From contig BBDJ01000023.1 of assembly GCA_001312325.1 (NCBI GenBank), positions 17,146 to 81,145 on the forward strand: a stretch of DNA of 64,000 nt, read 5' to 3'. Within the stretch, counting starts at the first letter, position 1; every line of letters begins with the position of its first letter. This stretch comes from Lysinibacillus pakistanensis (GTDB lineage Bacteria; Bacillota; Bacilli; Bacillales_A; Planococcaceae). The notes beneath the pieces were generated by a model. The model was not told the DNA's origin and ran no database searches. It was given only the letters and a program-made list of their open reading frames with translations. Below are positions 1-11,009 of this stretch, piece after piece. The position numbers and the translations under genes were made by a program.

Positions 1-1
1 A

Positions 2-916
2 GTTGGACAATCCTCTGAACAAGTAGCAGCAACCTCTGAGCAGTTGACAGCAAGCAGTATGGAGGTAACGCAGGCAACTGAAGTGGTGACAGAATCGATT
101 CAAGATATTGCACAAGGGATTGAACAGCAGGACACTCTTACGGGTGATGTTCGAAATTTATCCTCACATATCTTGAAAAAAATGAACGAGATTTCAACAA
201 GTATTGATAATATGAATAATGCTACAGTGGATACGAAAAACATGGCAAGTTCAGGGCGTTCCTCAGTTCGGGATGTTAGTGAACAAATGAATGAGATTTC
301 AGATAATACGGCAGAACTAAGCACTCGCGTTAATGATTTAGATGAAAATACAGCAGCGATTGTTTCAGCAGTGAACGTTATCAAAAATATTGCCACGCAA
401 ACCAATTTATTAGCAATCAATGCCTCGATAGAAGCCGCGCGAAGCGGTGAGCATGGTAAGGGCTTTGCAGTAGTTGCCGAAGAGGTTCGAAAATTAGCAG
501 ATGAATCGAATTTAGCTGCTATTGATATTGAAAAGGTTGTTGCGCAAATTACGGAAAGCACTCGAATTATCGAGGAAGACATGGTCAACAGTAATGAGTC
601 TGTAACGGTTGGTCGGGACAAAGTGAATGTGGCAAGAGATAATTTCCTAGCAATTGATGAGGCTATAAATGATGTACAGGCACAAACACAGGCTGTCACT
701 GCAGCTATACGAGCGATTTATCTAGATATTGAAAAACTAGTGAAAGAAATCGACTATATTAGCGAGGTATCCATAAAATCAAGTGGCAATGTGCAAAGTG
801 TGGCTGCTTCATCTGAGGAACAAAACGCAGCGATGGAAGAAGTTGCAGCCGCCTCCTCCCATTTGGCTAAAATGGCGATTGACCTACAAGAATCCATTCA
901 GGCATTTAAATATTAA
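2..916 (+). CDS. Methyl-accepting chemotaxis protein, C-terminal part (5' end outside window)
   Basis: The reading frame is open from base 2, so the start and sensor domain lie upstream of the window. What remains is the cytoplasmic signalling half of a chemoreceptor: long alternating helices, and the conserved hairpin tip seen as [21 protein letters not shown] (shortened: IEAAR...[15 protein letters not shown]), which contacts CheA/CheW. The C-terminus ends in [27 protein letters not shown] adaptation helices whose Glu/Gln pairs are the usual methylation sites. A perfect hairpin lies just downstream. The ligand cannot be predicted from this part. Confidence 0.93.
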   Translation, partial: VGQSSEQVAATSEQLTASSMEVTQATEVVTESIQDIAQGIEQQDTLTGDVRNLSSHILKKMNEISTSIDNMNNATVDTKNMASSGRSSVRDVSEQMNEISDNTAELSTRVNDLDENTAAIVSAVNVIKNIATQTNLLAINASIEAARSGEHGKGFAVVAEEVRKLADESNLAAIDIEKVVAQITESTRIIEEDMVNSNESVTVGRDKVNVARDNFLAIDEAINDVQAQTQAVTAAIRAIYLDIEKLVKEIDYISEVSIKSSGNVQSVAASSEEQNAAMEEVAAASSHLAKMAIDLQESIQAFKY

Positions 917-931
917 TATTCATTATTGACG

Positions 932-965
932 TAAGCGTATTCGATTGCTAGATCGAATACGCTTA
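932..965 (+). terminator. Hairpin after the first chemoreceptor
   Basis: A perfect 14-bp stem (TAAGCGTATTCGAT pairing with ATCGAATACGCTTA) with a 6-nt loop, followed by AAATTTGTT. It lies 16 nt after the stop codon. The T tract is short, so termination may be moderate. Confidence 0.7.
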
Positions 966-972
966 AATTTGT

Positions 973-1043
973 TATATCGAGAAGAATTCTAAATTTATCG
1001 ATTAATTTTGAGCATTTATCGAAAGTTTTATATGATTTATCGA
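973..1043. repeat. Four TTTATCGA-type repeats at exact 21-bp period
   Basis: TATATCGA at 973 and TTTATCGA at 994, 1015 and 1036 are spaced exactly 21, 21 and 21 bp, with unrelated 13-bp spacers. They fill most of the 300-bp gap between the two chemoreceptor genes. On the minus strand the units read as a seven-codon unit containing Asp-Lys (LDKSYKT, FDKCSKL, IDKFRIL). Two similar 21-bp arrays occur elsewhere in this window. Function is unknown; the remainder of the gap to 1265 shows nothing else recognisable. Confidence 0.75.
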
Positions 1044-1265
1044 GAAGACTTAAATGTTAGAAATATTTAAAAAAAAGAAAATGAGGTTAGAAAATAGTTA
1101 TTTCGTCCGATAAAAGCTTGGGGTGAATTGAAAAGGAAGGGAAGGTTGAACAGGGGAGGGAAGCGGCATTCTTTTTGTGTCTAAAGTGCCAATAAGCATA
1201 TAGCGTACAAACACATCTCTAGAACAAACTTTTATAGCTAACGAAGACAAAAGGAGAACTGTTGC

Positions 1266-3229
1266 ATGAAACAATTTTTTTGGAAGCTTTAAGGGCAAGC
1301 TTTATACTTTATTTGCTCTTATATTACTTATCCCAGTCATTTCTGTTGGGAGTCTGTCCTACCTTTCGGCTAAAAATTCTATAGAACAAGAAATTTTGTT
1401 TAGTGCAAATGAAAGCGTAGAAATTTTAAATAAACTTATTGATAAAACGATTAGTGAAAAAATAAATGATGTAAGTATATTCAGTAAAGAAATAGATGCC
1501 ACGCAGTATGAGGAGTCAAAAAAGACGGTACTCACAAAATTTCAACAATATACAAAGCTTCATCCAGATGTTTTAAGTATTTATATTGGAACAGATAAAG
1601 GTGAATTTTTACAAGAGCCTAGATTAAATGCGGATGATTATAACCCATTGGAAAGAGATTGGTACAAGAAAGCAAAATCACTTAAGAGCGACACATTAAT
1701 TACAAATCCTTATATTGATGCAGGAACTGGTGAAATGGTTGTAACAATTGCCAGACAGGTAGAGGACCAGTCTGCAGTAGTCGCAGTTGATATAAAATTA
1801 ACGGACCTTCAAAAAATCTCAGACTCCATTAGCATCGGTAAAAATGGCTATCCATCCATTTTCGGTGACAATAATATGGTAATTGCTCATCCTACCTTGG
1901 AAGCGGGCGGAGAATTAAAAGAGAGCTTTCTTGATAAATTATACGACAGCACATCTGGGACATATGAATATGTCTTTAATGGCGATGATCGTATTATGTT
2001 TTTTACAACAAATGGGCTGACAAATTGGAAAATTACTGGAACAATTTTTGCGAAGGAAATAGATGAATCTGCATCAACGATTTTATCACATACACTTCTA
2101 GTATTAGGTGTAGCTATTGTAATCAGCTCCATTGTTTTCTATTTTGTTATGAAGGCTGTGATTAAACCGATTAGAGCATTAAAGGATAGTGCTGTAACGA
2201 TTAGCAAGGGGGATTTAACAGAAAAAGTCGTGGTAACCTCTAAGGATGAAATTGGGCAGCTAGGTCAAGCCTTTAATGATATGCAAGGTAGTTTACGTGC
2301 ACTAATCCAAAAAAATTGAGCAAAATGCTGAGGAAGTGGCATCTTCAGCCGAAGAGCTAACTGCCAATGCGAATCAAACAAGTATCGCAACGGAAAAGGT
2401 TGCCATATCCATTCAGGATGTTGCATCAAGTGCTGATACACAAACAACGAGTGCCAATAAGAACGCACAATCGCTTCACGAGCTTTCAAAGGCAATACTT
2501 CATATTGCAGAAATCTCTTCTAGTGTGACAGATCTCTCTCAGCACGCTACTCATCAAGCAGATGAGGGGGGGAAGGCCGTTCAAAATACAAAGGATCAAA
2601 TGCAATCAATCCATGTATCGGTGACAGAATCCAACCAAAAAATCCAAACTTTACATGAACGCTCACAGCAAATAACATCCATTTTAGATGTCATTACGGG
2701 CATTGCGGATCAAACTAACTTATTGGCTTTAAATGCTGCCATTGAAGCAGCAAGAGCAGGGGAGCATGGGAAAGGGTTTGCCGTTGTTGCTGATGAAGTA
2801 AGGAAGCTAGCTGAGCAGTCTCAGACATCAGCCAAGCAAATTTTTGAGCTTATTCATAGTATTCAGCTAGAGACTGAACAATCTGTTAATATTATGGCGA
2901 AAGTTTCAGAGGATGTTCAAAATGGTTTAAAGGTATCTGATGAAGCTATTACTAAATTCCAAGTGATCCTCACAAGCATGAATGATATTATGCCAAAAAT
3001 GAATGAGGTTTCTTCTGCCTCAGAGCAAATGTCAGCAAGTGTGCAAGAAGTAACAGCTATTACAGAGGACTTGGCCTTCTCTGCACAGAGTAATGCAAGT
3101 GCATCTGAGGATGTAGCCGCCTCTACTGAGGAGCAATTGGCTTCAATGGAGGAGATCAATGCATCTGCACAGGCTTTAGCGCATATGGCAGATGAATTAA
3201 AACAGTTAATTAGTCAATTTAACTATTAA
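1266..3229 (+). CDS. Methyl-accepting chemotaxis protein with dCache-type sensor domain (two frameshifts)
   Basis: Complete chemoreceptor of about 653 aa once two shifts are repaired. It has an N-terminal membrane segment (about residues 10-32), an extracytoplasmic dCache-like sensor with the motif [10 protein letters not shown] and [18 protein letters not shown] (residues ~100-160), a second membrane helix near residue 280, a HAMP domain ([18 protein letters not shown]), then a signalling domain with the tip [20 protein letters not shown]. The start ATG at 1266 follows AAAGGAG by about 10 nt. The frame breaks at T7 (1275-1281) and A7 (2309-2315); removing one base from each joins all parts in frame. 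dCache receptors of this type usually sense amino acids or carboxylates; the actual ligand is unknown. Confidence 0.9.
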
Positions 3230-3264
3230 CTTCAAAAACGCCATTTCATTATAGTAGGACACTG

Positions 3265-3310
3265 AAAAAGTCGATTTGCCACAAAAAATGTGCTGCAAAT
3301 CGACTTTTTT
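3265..3310. terminator. Bidirectional terminator between convergent genes
   Basis: AAAAAGTCGATTTG pairs perfectly with CAAATCGACTTTTT around a 17-nt loop, with A and T tracts on both sides. It separates the chemoreceptor (plus) from the symporter (minus). Confidence 0.85.
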
Positions 3311-3362
3311 TAGTTTTTATGTCTATCAATGCCTTCCATTTAAAGATTGGCGTTTTGAGGTA

Positions 3363-4759
3363 TTAACGATCTTCGTCCCAACAATCTGTATTTTTCAATG
3401 CTGGAATTGATTTTGCATAAAATACTGGATTTTTGCCTGTATTACGTTGCTTCGTAAAATCGTCTAAAACAAGGAAGGCAATTTTTCCAAGAATCATAAT
3501 AATCGTTATATTAATGAATGCCATTAATCCCATAAATAAATCTGCTAAATTCCATACTAGCTGAACTTGTGCAACGGAGCCAAACATGACCATTGCCAGC
3601 ACTAACGTACGATAGCCAAACATCCATCCTTTATGGGCATTCATAAATTCAATATTGGATTCTCCATAATAATAGTTACCAACAATCGAGCTAAAGGCAA
3701 AGAAGATAATGGCAATAGCGATAAAGTAAGGTGCCCACTCACCTACATGGACAGCAAGTGAGTTTTGCGTAAGGATAATGCCATTGCTTTCTCCTTTATC
3801 ATATAAGCCCGCTAAAATAATGATAAATGCGGTTGCTGTACAAATCATAATCGTATCAAAAAAAGACACCTAAGCTCTGAACAAGCCCTTGTTTAGCTGG
3901 GTGTGAGGTATTAGCGGTAGCCGCTGCGTTAGGTACACTCCCCATTCCAGCTTCATTAGAAAACAATCCACGACGTACACCTTGCATAATGGCGATGCCA
4001 ATTGCTCCTCCAGCAGCTTCCTGAAGACCAAAAGCTTGTGTGAAAATAAGCTTGAAAACGGCAGGAATTTCAGAAAAGTTTGTGACAACCACATATAGTG
4101 CGACAAATAAATAGAAAATAGCCATGACGGGTACAAGAACTTGTGTCACTTTTACAATTCTTTGAACCCCACCAAAAATTATCAAGGCTGTTAATAAGAC
4201 TAATATAACTCCAATAATCCAAGGTCTTATACCAAACGCTTTACCTACAGAGGTTGCAATTGTATTAGACTGTACAGCATTAAAAATAAAGCCAAAGCTT
4301 AATGTTAGCAGAATACTAAAAATAATCCCTAGCTTCCGTTGTCCTAGCGCCTTCTCCATATAATAAGCTGGTCCACCACGAAATGTTTCGCCATCCTTCA
4401 CCTTGTATACCTGAGCTAAAGTACTTTCAATAAAGGCAGTTGCCATCCCTAATATAGCAATGATCCACATCCAAAATACTGCACCTGGTCCACCTACACC
4501 AATTGCTAAAGCAACACCAGTAATATTACCTGTCCCTACACGCGAGGCTGCGCTTATCGTAAAGGCTTGGAATGGGGAAACTCCTGATTCCCCTTCTCTT
4601 TTTTTCAACAATTAAGCGGAACATTTCTGGGAAAAGTCTAATTTGTACAAATTTTGTGCCGAATGAAAAATATAATCCTGCGACTAATAATAGTATGATA
4701 AGAATATATGTCCATAATATTGAGTTCGTGTTATTGACAATAGTAGATAACCATTCCAT
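3363..4759 (-). CDS. Alanine/glycine:cation symporter family protein (two frameshifts)
   Basis: Repaired length is about 464 aa, the normal size for AGCS-family Na+ (or H+):alanine/glycine symporters. Family signatures seen are GVSPFQAFTISAASRVGTGNI near residue 70 (short form SRVGTGNITGVA), GGPGAVFWMW, GGPAYYME and the EAGMGSVPNAAATA segment (FSNEAGMGS) near residue 300, with about ten hydrophobic helices between them. The ATG at 4759 is preceded by GGAGGAAAG. The frame breaks at T7 (4599-4605) and A7 (3858-3864), both fitting one surplus base. It stands alone, convergent with the chemoreceptor. Transport of small amino acids into the cell is the family function. Confidence 0.9.
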
Positions 4760-4962
4760 CAGCTTTCCTCCTTTCACAATACGTTTTAGTCTACACTTAT
4801 TTTTTATTAAAAATCAACTTTTTGAAAATAATGAATTATGGTAATATTATGGTGTTAAAATCGATATTTATAGCCTATTTTAACAGATAAGGGTTGTGGA
4901 AGCGTTTACTTTCTAAAGTCAAAATAACATCAAAATATTTCGGGTTAAAAGGAGGAGAGTGG

Positions 4963-5288
4963 ATGGCATTCTTATTTTCAACTTTATTGGCATTTTTTAC
5001 TGATGATTATGGTTATGATCATTTTGGCAGGATTAATCACTTTTCTCATTCCACGAATTCCATCTGTATTAGTTCTAGCTTTTAGCGGCCTAATTGGTTT
5101 GATTTACTCACGTTTAATTGAAATGGAACAGACTTATTTATTTTTTTATTAGTATCAATCTATTGACCACAATTCTTCCAATTTTATTGATTAGGTATTT
5201 GCAATATTTGAAAAGAACGGCTGAAGAAATGGAGAAGCGCAATAGACGAAGCGATCCTCATAAGTGGAAAATACCTTTTTATGATTAA
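4963..5288 (+). CDS. Small membrane protein of unknown function (frameshifted)
   Basis: I do not recognise the family. After removing one base from the T6 run near 4992 and one from T7 near 5141, a single frame of about 107 aa runs from the ATG at 4963, which has a strong AAAGGAGGAGAG site. It shows two to three hydrophobic helices (around LLMIMVMIILAGLITFLIP and LFFISINLLTTILPILLI) and ends in a charged tail containing EEMEKRNRRSDPHKW. If the first shift is real rather than an error, translation could instead begin at ATGATTATGG near 5001. Divergent from the symporter, upstream of the racemase. Confidence 0.5.
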
Positions 5289-5322
5289 ATTAATATATAA
5301 TGGTAGAAAAGGAGAGAAGTAA

Positions 5323-6022
5323 ATGAAGACAATTGGACTGATTGGTGGCATGAGCTGGGAATCTTCTTCGGAGTATTATCGACTACTTAATGAAGAGGTA
5401 AAAAGGCTGTTAGGAGGTTTACATTCGGCAAAGTGTATATTGTATAGTGTAGATTTTCAGGAAATTGAACATTTTCAAGCAAGGGGGGAATGGGACAAGG
5501 CTGGTGAGGTGCTTGCTGAAGCTGCCTATTCTTTGGAGAATGCAGGCGCAAGTTTTATTGTTATATGCACCAATACTATGCATAAGGTGATTGATAGCAT
5601 TCAGCAGAGGATTGAGATTCCCATTTTACATATAGCTGATGCAACAGCCCATAAAATAGTAGAGACGGGTTTACAAAAAAATAGCTCTTCTCGGGACAAA
5701 GTATACGATGGAGCAGGATTTTTATAAGAATAGAGTGGAAACCTTCGGAATTACTGTACTTGTTCCACAGGCGGAGGAGAGAGTAGAGGTCAATCGAATC
5801 ATTTATGATGAATTGTGTTTAGGGGAAATTAAGCCCTCTTCTAAACATTATTATTTACAAGTAATTGATAGCCTTGTAAAGTCTGGTGCGCAAGGAGTTA
5901 TTCTTGGTTGTACAGAGATAGGGTTGCTAATCAAGCAGGATGATATAAATATTCCTGTTTTTGATACAACGATGATACATGCTCAAGCTGCTGTAATGAA
6001 AGCTATTCAAAAGGGGGAATAA
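5323..6022 (+). CDS. Aspartate/glutamate racemase family protein (one frameshift)
   Basis: About 232 aa after repair, typical of the cytoplasmic cofactor-independent Asp/Glu racemases (RacX/YgeA type). It begins KTIGLIGGMSWESS; the first catalytic Cys lies in VICTNTMHK (residue ~84) and the second in GVILGCTEIG (residue ~190), so both acid/base cysteines are present. RBS GGAGAGAAG precedes the ATG. The frame breaks at an A7 run (near 5675-5681); one surplus A restores LQKIALLGTKYTMEQD. It heads the murein-peptide operon, where racemisation of D-amino acids released from wall peptides is a plausible role. The exact amino-acid substrate is not determinable. Confidence 0.85.
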
Positions 6023-6024
6023 AA

Positions 6025-7087
6025 TTGCCAGGTAAGATTCGGGATAGAGGCATTTCAATTGGGACGCTGCCCGTTGGCGCAAAAAAATTGCATTACAGAT
6101 GTAGCAGACGTATGTGTGGGGCATATGACAATTGATGAAGCATTAACGCAAGATGGCGCATATGCATGTACAGGTGTAACCGCCATTTTACCGCATAAAG
6201 GTAATTTATTTCAGCAAAAGGTTACAGGAGCAAGCTATGTCTTAAATGGTTTTGGAAAAACAACGGGACTAATACAGGTAAATGAGCTGGGGGTTATTGA
6301 AGCACCTATTATGCTCACCAATACTTTCGGTGTTCCGGCTGTTACACAGGGAGCATTGCAATATATGCTTGACATGAATCATGATATTGGGCAAACAACA
6401 GGAACGATTAATATTATCGTGGGCGAATGTAATGATAGTTATTTAAATTCAATACGTGCCTGTTCAGTAACACCGGAGCATGCTATAGAAGCGATTCGCA
6501 TTGCAACAAATGATGTTGCACAGGAAGGAGCAATTGGGGCAGGTAAAGGAATGATGTGTTTTGGCTATAAAGGAGGAATTGGCTCCTCTTCTCGCATTGT
6601 CCACTATGAGACAATCACCTATACCATAGGCTGTATGGTGCTTAGTAACTTTGGGCAAAGCACAGAATTTTTAGCACAACGTTATGTTGGGACTTCTGTA
6701 TCTCCTCAATCGACTATACCTCCAACAGATGGCTCCATTATCATTGTACTGGCAACGGATGCCCCACTTAGCAGTCGTCAATTAGCACGTGTTATCAAAC
6801 GCTGTGGTATCGGACTTGGTCGAACAGGAAGCCATTTTTCCCATGGAAGTGGTGATATTGTTATTGGCTTTACCACTGCACATTGTATTCCTCATATATC
6901 AAATCAACTTATGGAGACACGCACACAGCTTCGCGAGGATCATCCTATTATGAATCAGCTATTTACGGCAGCGGCAGAGGCAACAGAGGAGGCCATTTTG
7001 AATTCCTTATCACAGGCAATAACTACAGTAGGCAGAGATGGGCATAAAGTAGAAGCTACCCATTTTTCGAAAAGTAGTAGCTCATAA
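6025..7087 (+). CDS. P1 family (DmpA/BapA-like) N-terminal nucleophile aminopeptidase (one frameshift)
   Basis: About 353 aa from a TTG start at 6025 behind AAGGGGGAA, two bases after the racemase stop. DmpA-like peptidases (family S58) are cleaved autocatalytically before a Ser that becomes the nucleophile of the beta chain; here the matching region is GLGRTGSHFSHGSGDIV with a Gly-Ser junction near residue 265. Other family features are the opening IRDRGISIGTLPVG, CVGHMTI and GAIGAGKGMMCFGYKGGIG. The A7 run at 6081-6087 carries one surplus A (true reading PVGAKNCITDVADV). DmpA acts on N-terminal D-Ala or Gly and BapA on beta-alanyl peptides, which suits degradation of wall-peptide fragments. 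No signal peptide, hence cytoplasmic. Confidence 0.85.
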
Positions 7088-7128
7088 AAGTTATTGAGTC
7101 ATGAAAATGGTTCAATAGCTTTTTTTTA
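7088..7128 (+). terminator. Putative terminator after the P1 peptidase
   Basis: AGTTATTGAGTC pairs with GTTCAATAGCT (one G-U) around ATGAAAATG and is followed by T8. It suggests that the racemase-peptidase pair can be transcribed separately from the vanX-like gene downstream. Confidence 0.65.
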
Positions 7129-7349
7129 TTTTTTTCAGTTATTATCAACCCTCACTACGAATAAACTCCATAAAAAAAGTGAAAAAGAATAAATTTCGAC
7201 TATTAGCAGTCATTTATGTCGTCCATTGTTTTATGATAAGAAAATAGCCATTATTATGTATTTGTTCACTATTTATCTAGTCAACGGCATATAGGTAAAT
7301 AAACTGAATTATCTGAAATGAATATTTGTTTTTTTGCATGATTGGAGTG

Positions 7350-8092
7350 ATGCATATTAAGAAAAGCGTTTTTCATCCGATTACAGCTAATAACGCTTCA
7401 TTTCATTCATCGAAAATTGCTGTGGGTGAAAGCTTTGAGCCGCTAATTAAAATCGAAGGACAGCATCCTAGAATTTTGCCAAGCCCATTTACCATCAACA
7501 AAAGATACCTAATAGCTTACAGGTGATCTATGTACGTGAAGGTGTCTATGAGCGATTACAAGAAGCGCTTTCGGTATTGCCAAAAATATATAGTTTAGTG
7601 TTATATGATGGCTATCGTCCCTTTCAAGTACAGCAGTATTTGTTTACACATTTTGCACAGAAGATTGCACAACGATTTCCACATTTGTCTGAACAAGAAA
7701 TTGACAGTGAAACGCGAAGATATGTTGCATTTCCAAGCCTTGATTGCGCTCATCTTGTTCCCCATTTAACAGGAGGTGCAGTTGATATCACATTGGGGGA
7801 TATAAATGGTCATGCATTGAATCTTGGCACAGCTTTTGATGAAATCAGTGCAAAATCCACGACACGTTATTTTGAACAATTTCCAAATGAGAATCACAAG
7901 GCCTGCACCTATAGAAGGCTTCTCTATAATTGCATGACTATGGCGGGCTTTACCAACTACTCAGAGGAATGGTGGCATTATGATTACAACAATATTGCTT
8001 GGGCTAGGAGAGTTCAAGCACAGTCAGCGAGTTACGGAGCAGTACAGGCAGTTATTCATAATCATTATGTAAAGGAGTTTAATTTTATATGA
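7350..8092 (+). CDS. M15D D-alanyl-D-alanine dipeptidase (VanX/DdpX-like), one frameshift
   Basis: About 247 aa when one missing base is restored. The catalytic part shows YDGYRPFQVQQYLF, the Zn-ligand stretch HLTGGAVDITL (H and D of the SxHxxGxAxD motif, with T for S before H changed) and the C-terminal EEWWHYDY carrying the catalytic Glu and third Zn-ligand His. The start ATG at 7350 follows TTGGAGTG. Reading moves by -1 near 7500-7505 (CAACAAAAGATACC); one extra A gives INKKIPNSLQVIYVREG. It overlaps the next gene by ATGA, so the two are translationally coupled. VanX-type enzymes hydrolyse D-Ala-D-Ala; non-vancomycin homologues recycle it. Confidence 0.82.
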
Positions 8093-8883
8093 AGGTTTAT
8101 ATAAGCGCAGATATTGAAGGAATTACGGGGACTACAGTATGGAGTGAAACGGAGCTAAATGCTCCAGATTATCAGTTTTTCCAAAAACAGATGACACTGG
8201 AGGTAGAAGCTGCGATTGAAGGGGCAATTGCTGGCGGAGCTACTGAAATATTATTAAAGGATGCACATGATTCAGCTCGAAATTTAGACATTTCAAATCT
8301 ACCCATTCATTGCAAGATTATTCGTGGATGGACCTATGACCCAATGTGTATGGTCGCAGGATTAGATAAAACGTTTGATCGAGCCATTTTTATTGGCTAT
8401 CACAGTAAAGGGGGAAGTGAGCGCAATCCTTTGGCCCATACACTCTGTGTGTTTGCAGATGTCAAAATTAACGGGGAGTATGCCAGCGAATTTCTCATTA
8501 ATACGTATGCAGCAGCATTACATGGGGTTCCAGTTTCGTTTGTTAGCGGGGATGTTGGGCTAACAGAAGAAATTCAGACCATAAATGAAAACATTGTCAC
8601 TTTTGCCACGAAAGAAGGAATCGGCAATGCAACGATTAGTGTCAGTCCTAAATTGGCCATTCGGGAAACAAAAAGACTAGTGGAGGAGGCTATGAAAGTT
8701 CCAAGAAATTCCTTACAAGTTTCCGTACCTGAACACTTTAAAATAGAAATTATTTATCGTGACCATACACGCGCATATCGCAATTCCTTTTATCCTAATG
8801 CTACATTTAAACCACATAATACAGTGGAATTTATCACAGATGATTTTTATGAAGTGCTTCGAATTTTACAGTTCCTAACATAA
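8089..8883 (+). CDS. dppA: D-aminopeptidase, M55 family
   Basis: 264 aa, the expected size for DppA, a self-compartmentalising decameric zinc D-aminopeptidase that releases D-Ala and similar residues. Zn-ligand motifs are visible: SADIEGITG (Asp8, Glu10), LKDAHDS (His~62) and FIGYHSKGG (His~104), followed by NPLAHTL. The ATG overlaps the stop of the preceding VanX-like gene. As in B. subtilis it sits immediately ahead of the dipeptide ABC transporter genes. Family membership is clear; substrate range is inferred from B. subtilis DppA. Confidence 0.93.
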   Translation: MKVYISADIEGITGTTVWSETELNAPDYQFFQKQMTLEVEAAIEGAIAGGATEILLKDAHDSARNLDISNLPIHCKIIRGWTYDPMCMVAGLDKTFDRAIFIGYHSKGGSERNPLAHTLCVFADVKINGEYASEFLINTYAAALHGVPVSFVSGDVGLTEEIQTINENIVTFATKEGIGNATISVSPKLAIRETKRLVEEAMKVPRNSLQVSVPEHFKIEIIYRDHTRAYRNSFYPNATFKPHNTVEFITDDFYEVLRILQFLT

Positions 8884-9156
8884 GCAAATTAATAGAGAGG
8901 AGAATAATTTCTGACAATTTGTCGAGCAATTGGACACGCTCTTCTTGTCAATTAGGCACGCAACCGTTTTAAAATAGGGGCAAATATCAAATTATCCAAG
9001 ATTAACAACAATAAAATAATGTGATTAGGATGTAAAACCAGGTGCTATTATGAGCAGTTTTATCGCTCGATTTTAACGGCTTGCCTATAACGTGAAGGTG
9101 GAGTGAATCTAACTGCTTATTTATGCGAGACGAAAAAGAAACTAAGGGGGATGCCT

Positions 9157-10983
9157 ATGATGAAAAGGTATTGGTGGCTTTTGGTATGTCTTGTCGCATT
9201 GCTTTGTGCAGCCTGTAGTGATGATTCTTCAAGTGAAAAAAAATCAGAGTATCGCGTTGTCTATTCAGGGGAAATAAAAACGTTAAATTACTTAAAAACC
9301 TCTGAAACGAATGAGTTTGCTGTGGCAGCGAACTTAGTCGATGGATTAATTGAGTATGATAAATATGGTGTCGTACAGCCTGGCCTAGCGAAGGAATGGT
9401 CATCCAATGATGATGCCACGGTATGGACATTTAAGCTTCGTGAAGATGCAAAGTGGATTACCCATGATGGGAAGGAATATTCGAATGTTGTTGCCCAAGA
9501 TTTTGTAGATGGCTTACATTATGTACTGGACGCAAAGAATGAATCATCAACAGCGTGGATTGCTACGGTTGTTAAAAATGGGGAAGCCTTCTATAACGGT
9601 GAGTTAACGGATTTTAAGCAGGTTGGCATAAAGGCAACAGATGAACATACAGTAGAATATACTTTAGAAACACCTACTCCTTATTTTCTTTCTATGTTGA
9701 ATTATGTTTGTTTCTTCCCAGTAAACGGAAAGTTTATTGAGGAAAAAGGGGACAGCTTTGGAACAACACGTGAAAATTTCCTGTATAACGGATCCTATAT
9801 TTTAGACAAATTTGAACCGCAAAATGAGCGTGTACTTGTAAAAAATGAATTGTATTGGGATAAGGACAATGTGCTTATTGATCGTATACGCTATAAATAC
9901 AATAAAGAAGCGGCTACGGTTGCACCTGAATTATTTTTACGAGGGGAAATCGACTCGGCAAGTATTCCAACATCCATTATTGATGAATGGTTCAAAGATG
10001 ATAAGAAAAAATCACAAGTTCGTCAAACGCAAAATAACTTCTATACGTACTTCTATGCACTAAACTTCAACCCTCAATTTGATGCAGAGTATGAGCCTAA
10101 CAACTGGAAGGTCGCAGTCAACAACAAGGATTTCCGTAAGTCCTTATTCCATGCTCTTGATCGGGTTTCTGCCATGTTAACTTTAGAACCATATAATCCA
10201 AAAGATTTGCTTAGCAATACAATTACACCTAAAAATTTTGTTGATGTAGATGGCCTTGATTATACACAACTAGCACCGTTAGCGGATATTGCCAATCAGG
10301 ATTCCTTTAAAAAAGATCAGGCATTGGCATACAAGGAAAAAGCAATGACTGCACTTAAAGGAAAGGCAACATTCCCTGTAAAAGTGTTAATGCCATATAA
10401 TGCTGGTAGTCCAGATTGGGCTAACCGTTCTCAAGTGGTGGAACAGCAAATTGAGAAATTATTAGGAACAGACTATATCGATATTATTGTAGAGGCAGGA
10501 CCATCCACAGGCTTTTTATCGGAAGTTCGTCGCCCTGGTAAATTTGCATTGCTAGAAGCCAACTGGGGACCTGACTATGCTGATCCATCAACGTATACGG
10601 ACCCATTTACTGTAGATGGAACTTACAATAAACCAGAACTAGCGGAAGGTTATATAGAAGCTAATGGCAAATCAAAATATCAAAACTTAGTGGACGAAGC
10701 AAAATCGGCAATCGATACAGCAAAACGATATGAATTGTTTGCGAAGGCTGAGGCTTTCCTAATTGATGAAGCATTTGTCATTCCTTATTCAGTAGGAGGA
10801 AGCGGCTATGTTGCCTCTAAATTAAATCCTTTCGAGGCTCAATATTCCCCATTTGGAGTGACAGCAGAGAAATTTAAGGGACAACAGCTTTTAGATAAAC
10901 CAATGAGCAATGATGAATTTAAAGAAGCGCTAGCAAAGTGGGAGCAGGAACGTGCGAATGCCTTAGCAAAAGCAGCACAGTAG
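9157..10983 (+). CDS. dppE: Peptide ABC transporter solute-binding lipoprotein
   Basis: 608 aa, SBP family 5 (OppA/DppE). An N-terminal signal ends in a lipobox, LLCAACSDDSS, so Cys~19 is lipidated and the protein anchored outside the membrane. Family features: GEIKTLNYLKTSETNE, LVDGLIEYDKYG, LREDAKWITHDGKEY and the C-terminal ADPSTYTDPF. I chose ATG 9157 because AAGGGGG at 9144-9150 is too close to ATG 9151. About 270 nt separate it from dppA, with no gene in between and no clear operator; a promoter there is likely. By context it captures wall-derived peptides; the frame is intact. Confidence 0.93.
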   Translation: MMKRYWWLLVCLVALLCAACSDDSSSEKKSEYRVVYSGEIKTLNYLKTSETNEFAVAANLVDGLIEYDKYGVVQPGLAKEWSSNDDATVWTFKLREDAKWITHDGKEYSNVVAQDFVDGLHYVLDAKNESSTAWIATVVKNGEAFYNGELTDFKQVGIKATDEHTVEYTLETPTPYFLSMLNYVCFFPVNGKFIEEKGDSFGTTRENFLYNGSYILDKFEPQNERVLVKNELYWDKDNVLIDRIRYKYNKEAATVAPELFLRGEIDSASIPTSIIDEWFKDDKKKSQVRQTQNNFYTYFYALNFNPQFDAEYEPNNWKVAVNNKDFRKSLFHALDRVSAMLTLEPYNPKDLLSNTITPKNFVDVDGLDYTQLAPLADIANQDSFKKDQALAYKEKAMTALKGKATFPVKVLMPYNAGSPDWANRSQVVEQQIEKLLGTDYIDIIVEAGPSTGFLSEVRRPGKFALLEANWGPDYADPSTYTDPFTVDGTYNKPELAEGYIEANGKSKYQNLVDEAKSAIDTAKRYELFAKAEAFLIDEAFVIPYSVGGSGYVASKLNPFEAQYSPFGVTAEKFKGQQLLDKPMSNDEFKEALAKWEQERANALAKAAQ

Positions 10984-11009
10984 GATCAACGTTGGGTAGT
11001 AGTGTTAAC

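Noticed and set aside
100..699. 199-aa antisense ORF over the first chemoreceptor
   Set aside because: It mirrors the coding frame of a clear chemoreceptor signalling domain, has Ser/Thr-rich random composition and no RBS.
1098..1298. 66-aa minus-strand ORF ahead of the second chemoreceptor
   Set aside because: Overlaps the RBS and start of the chemoreceptor and shows no RBS or motif of its own.
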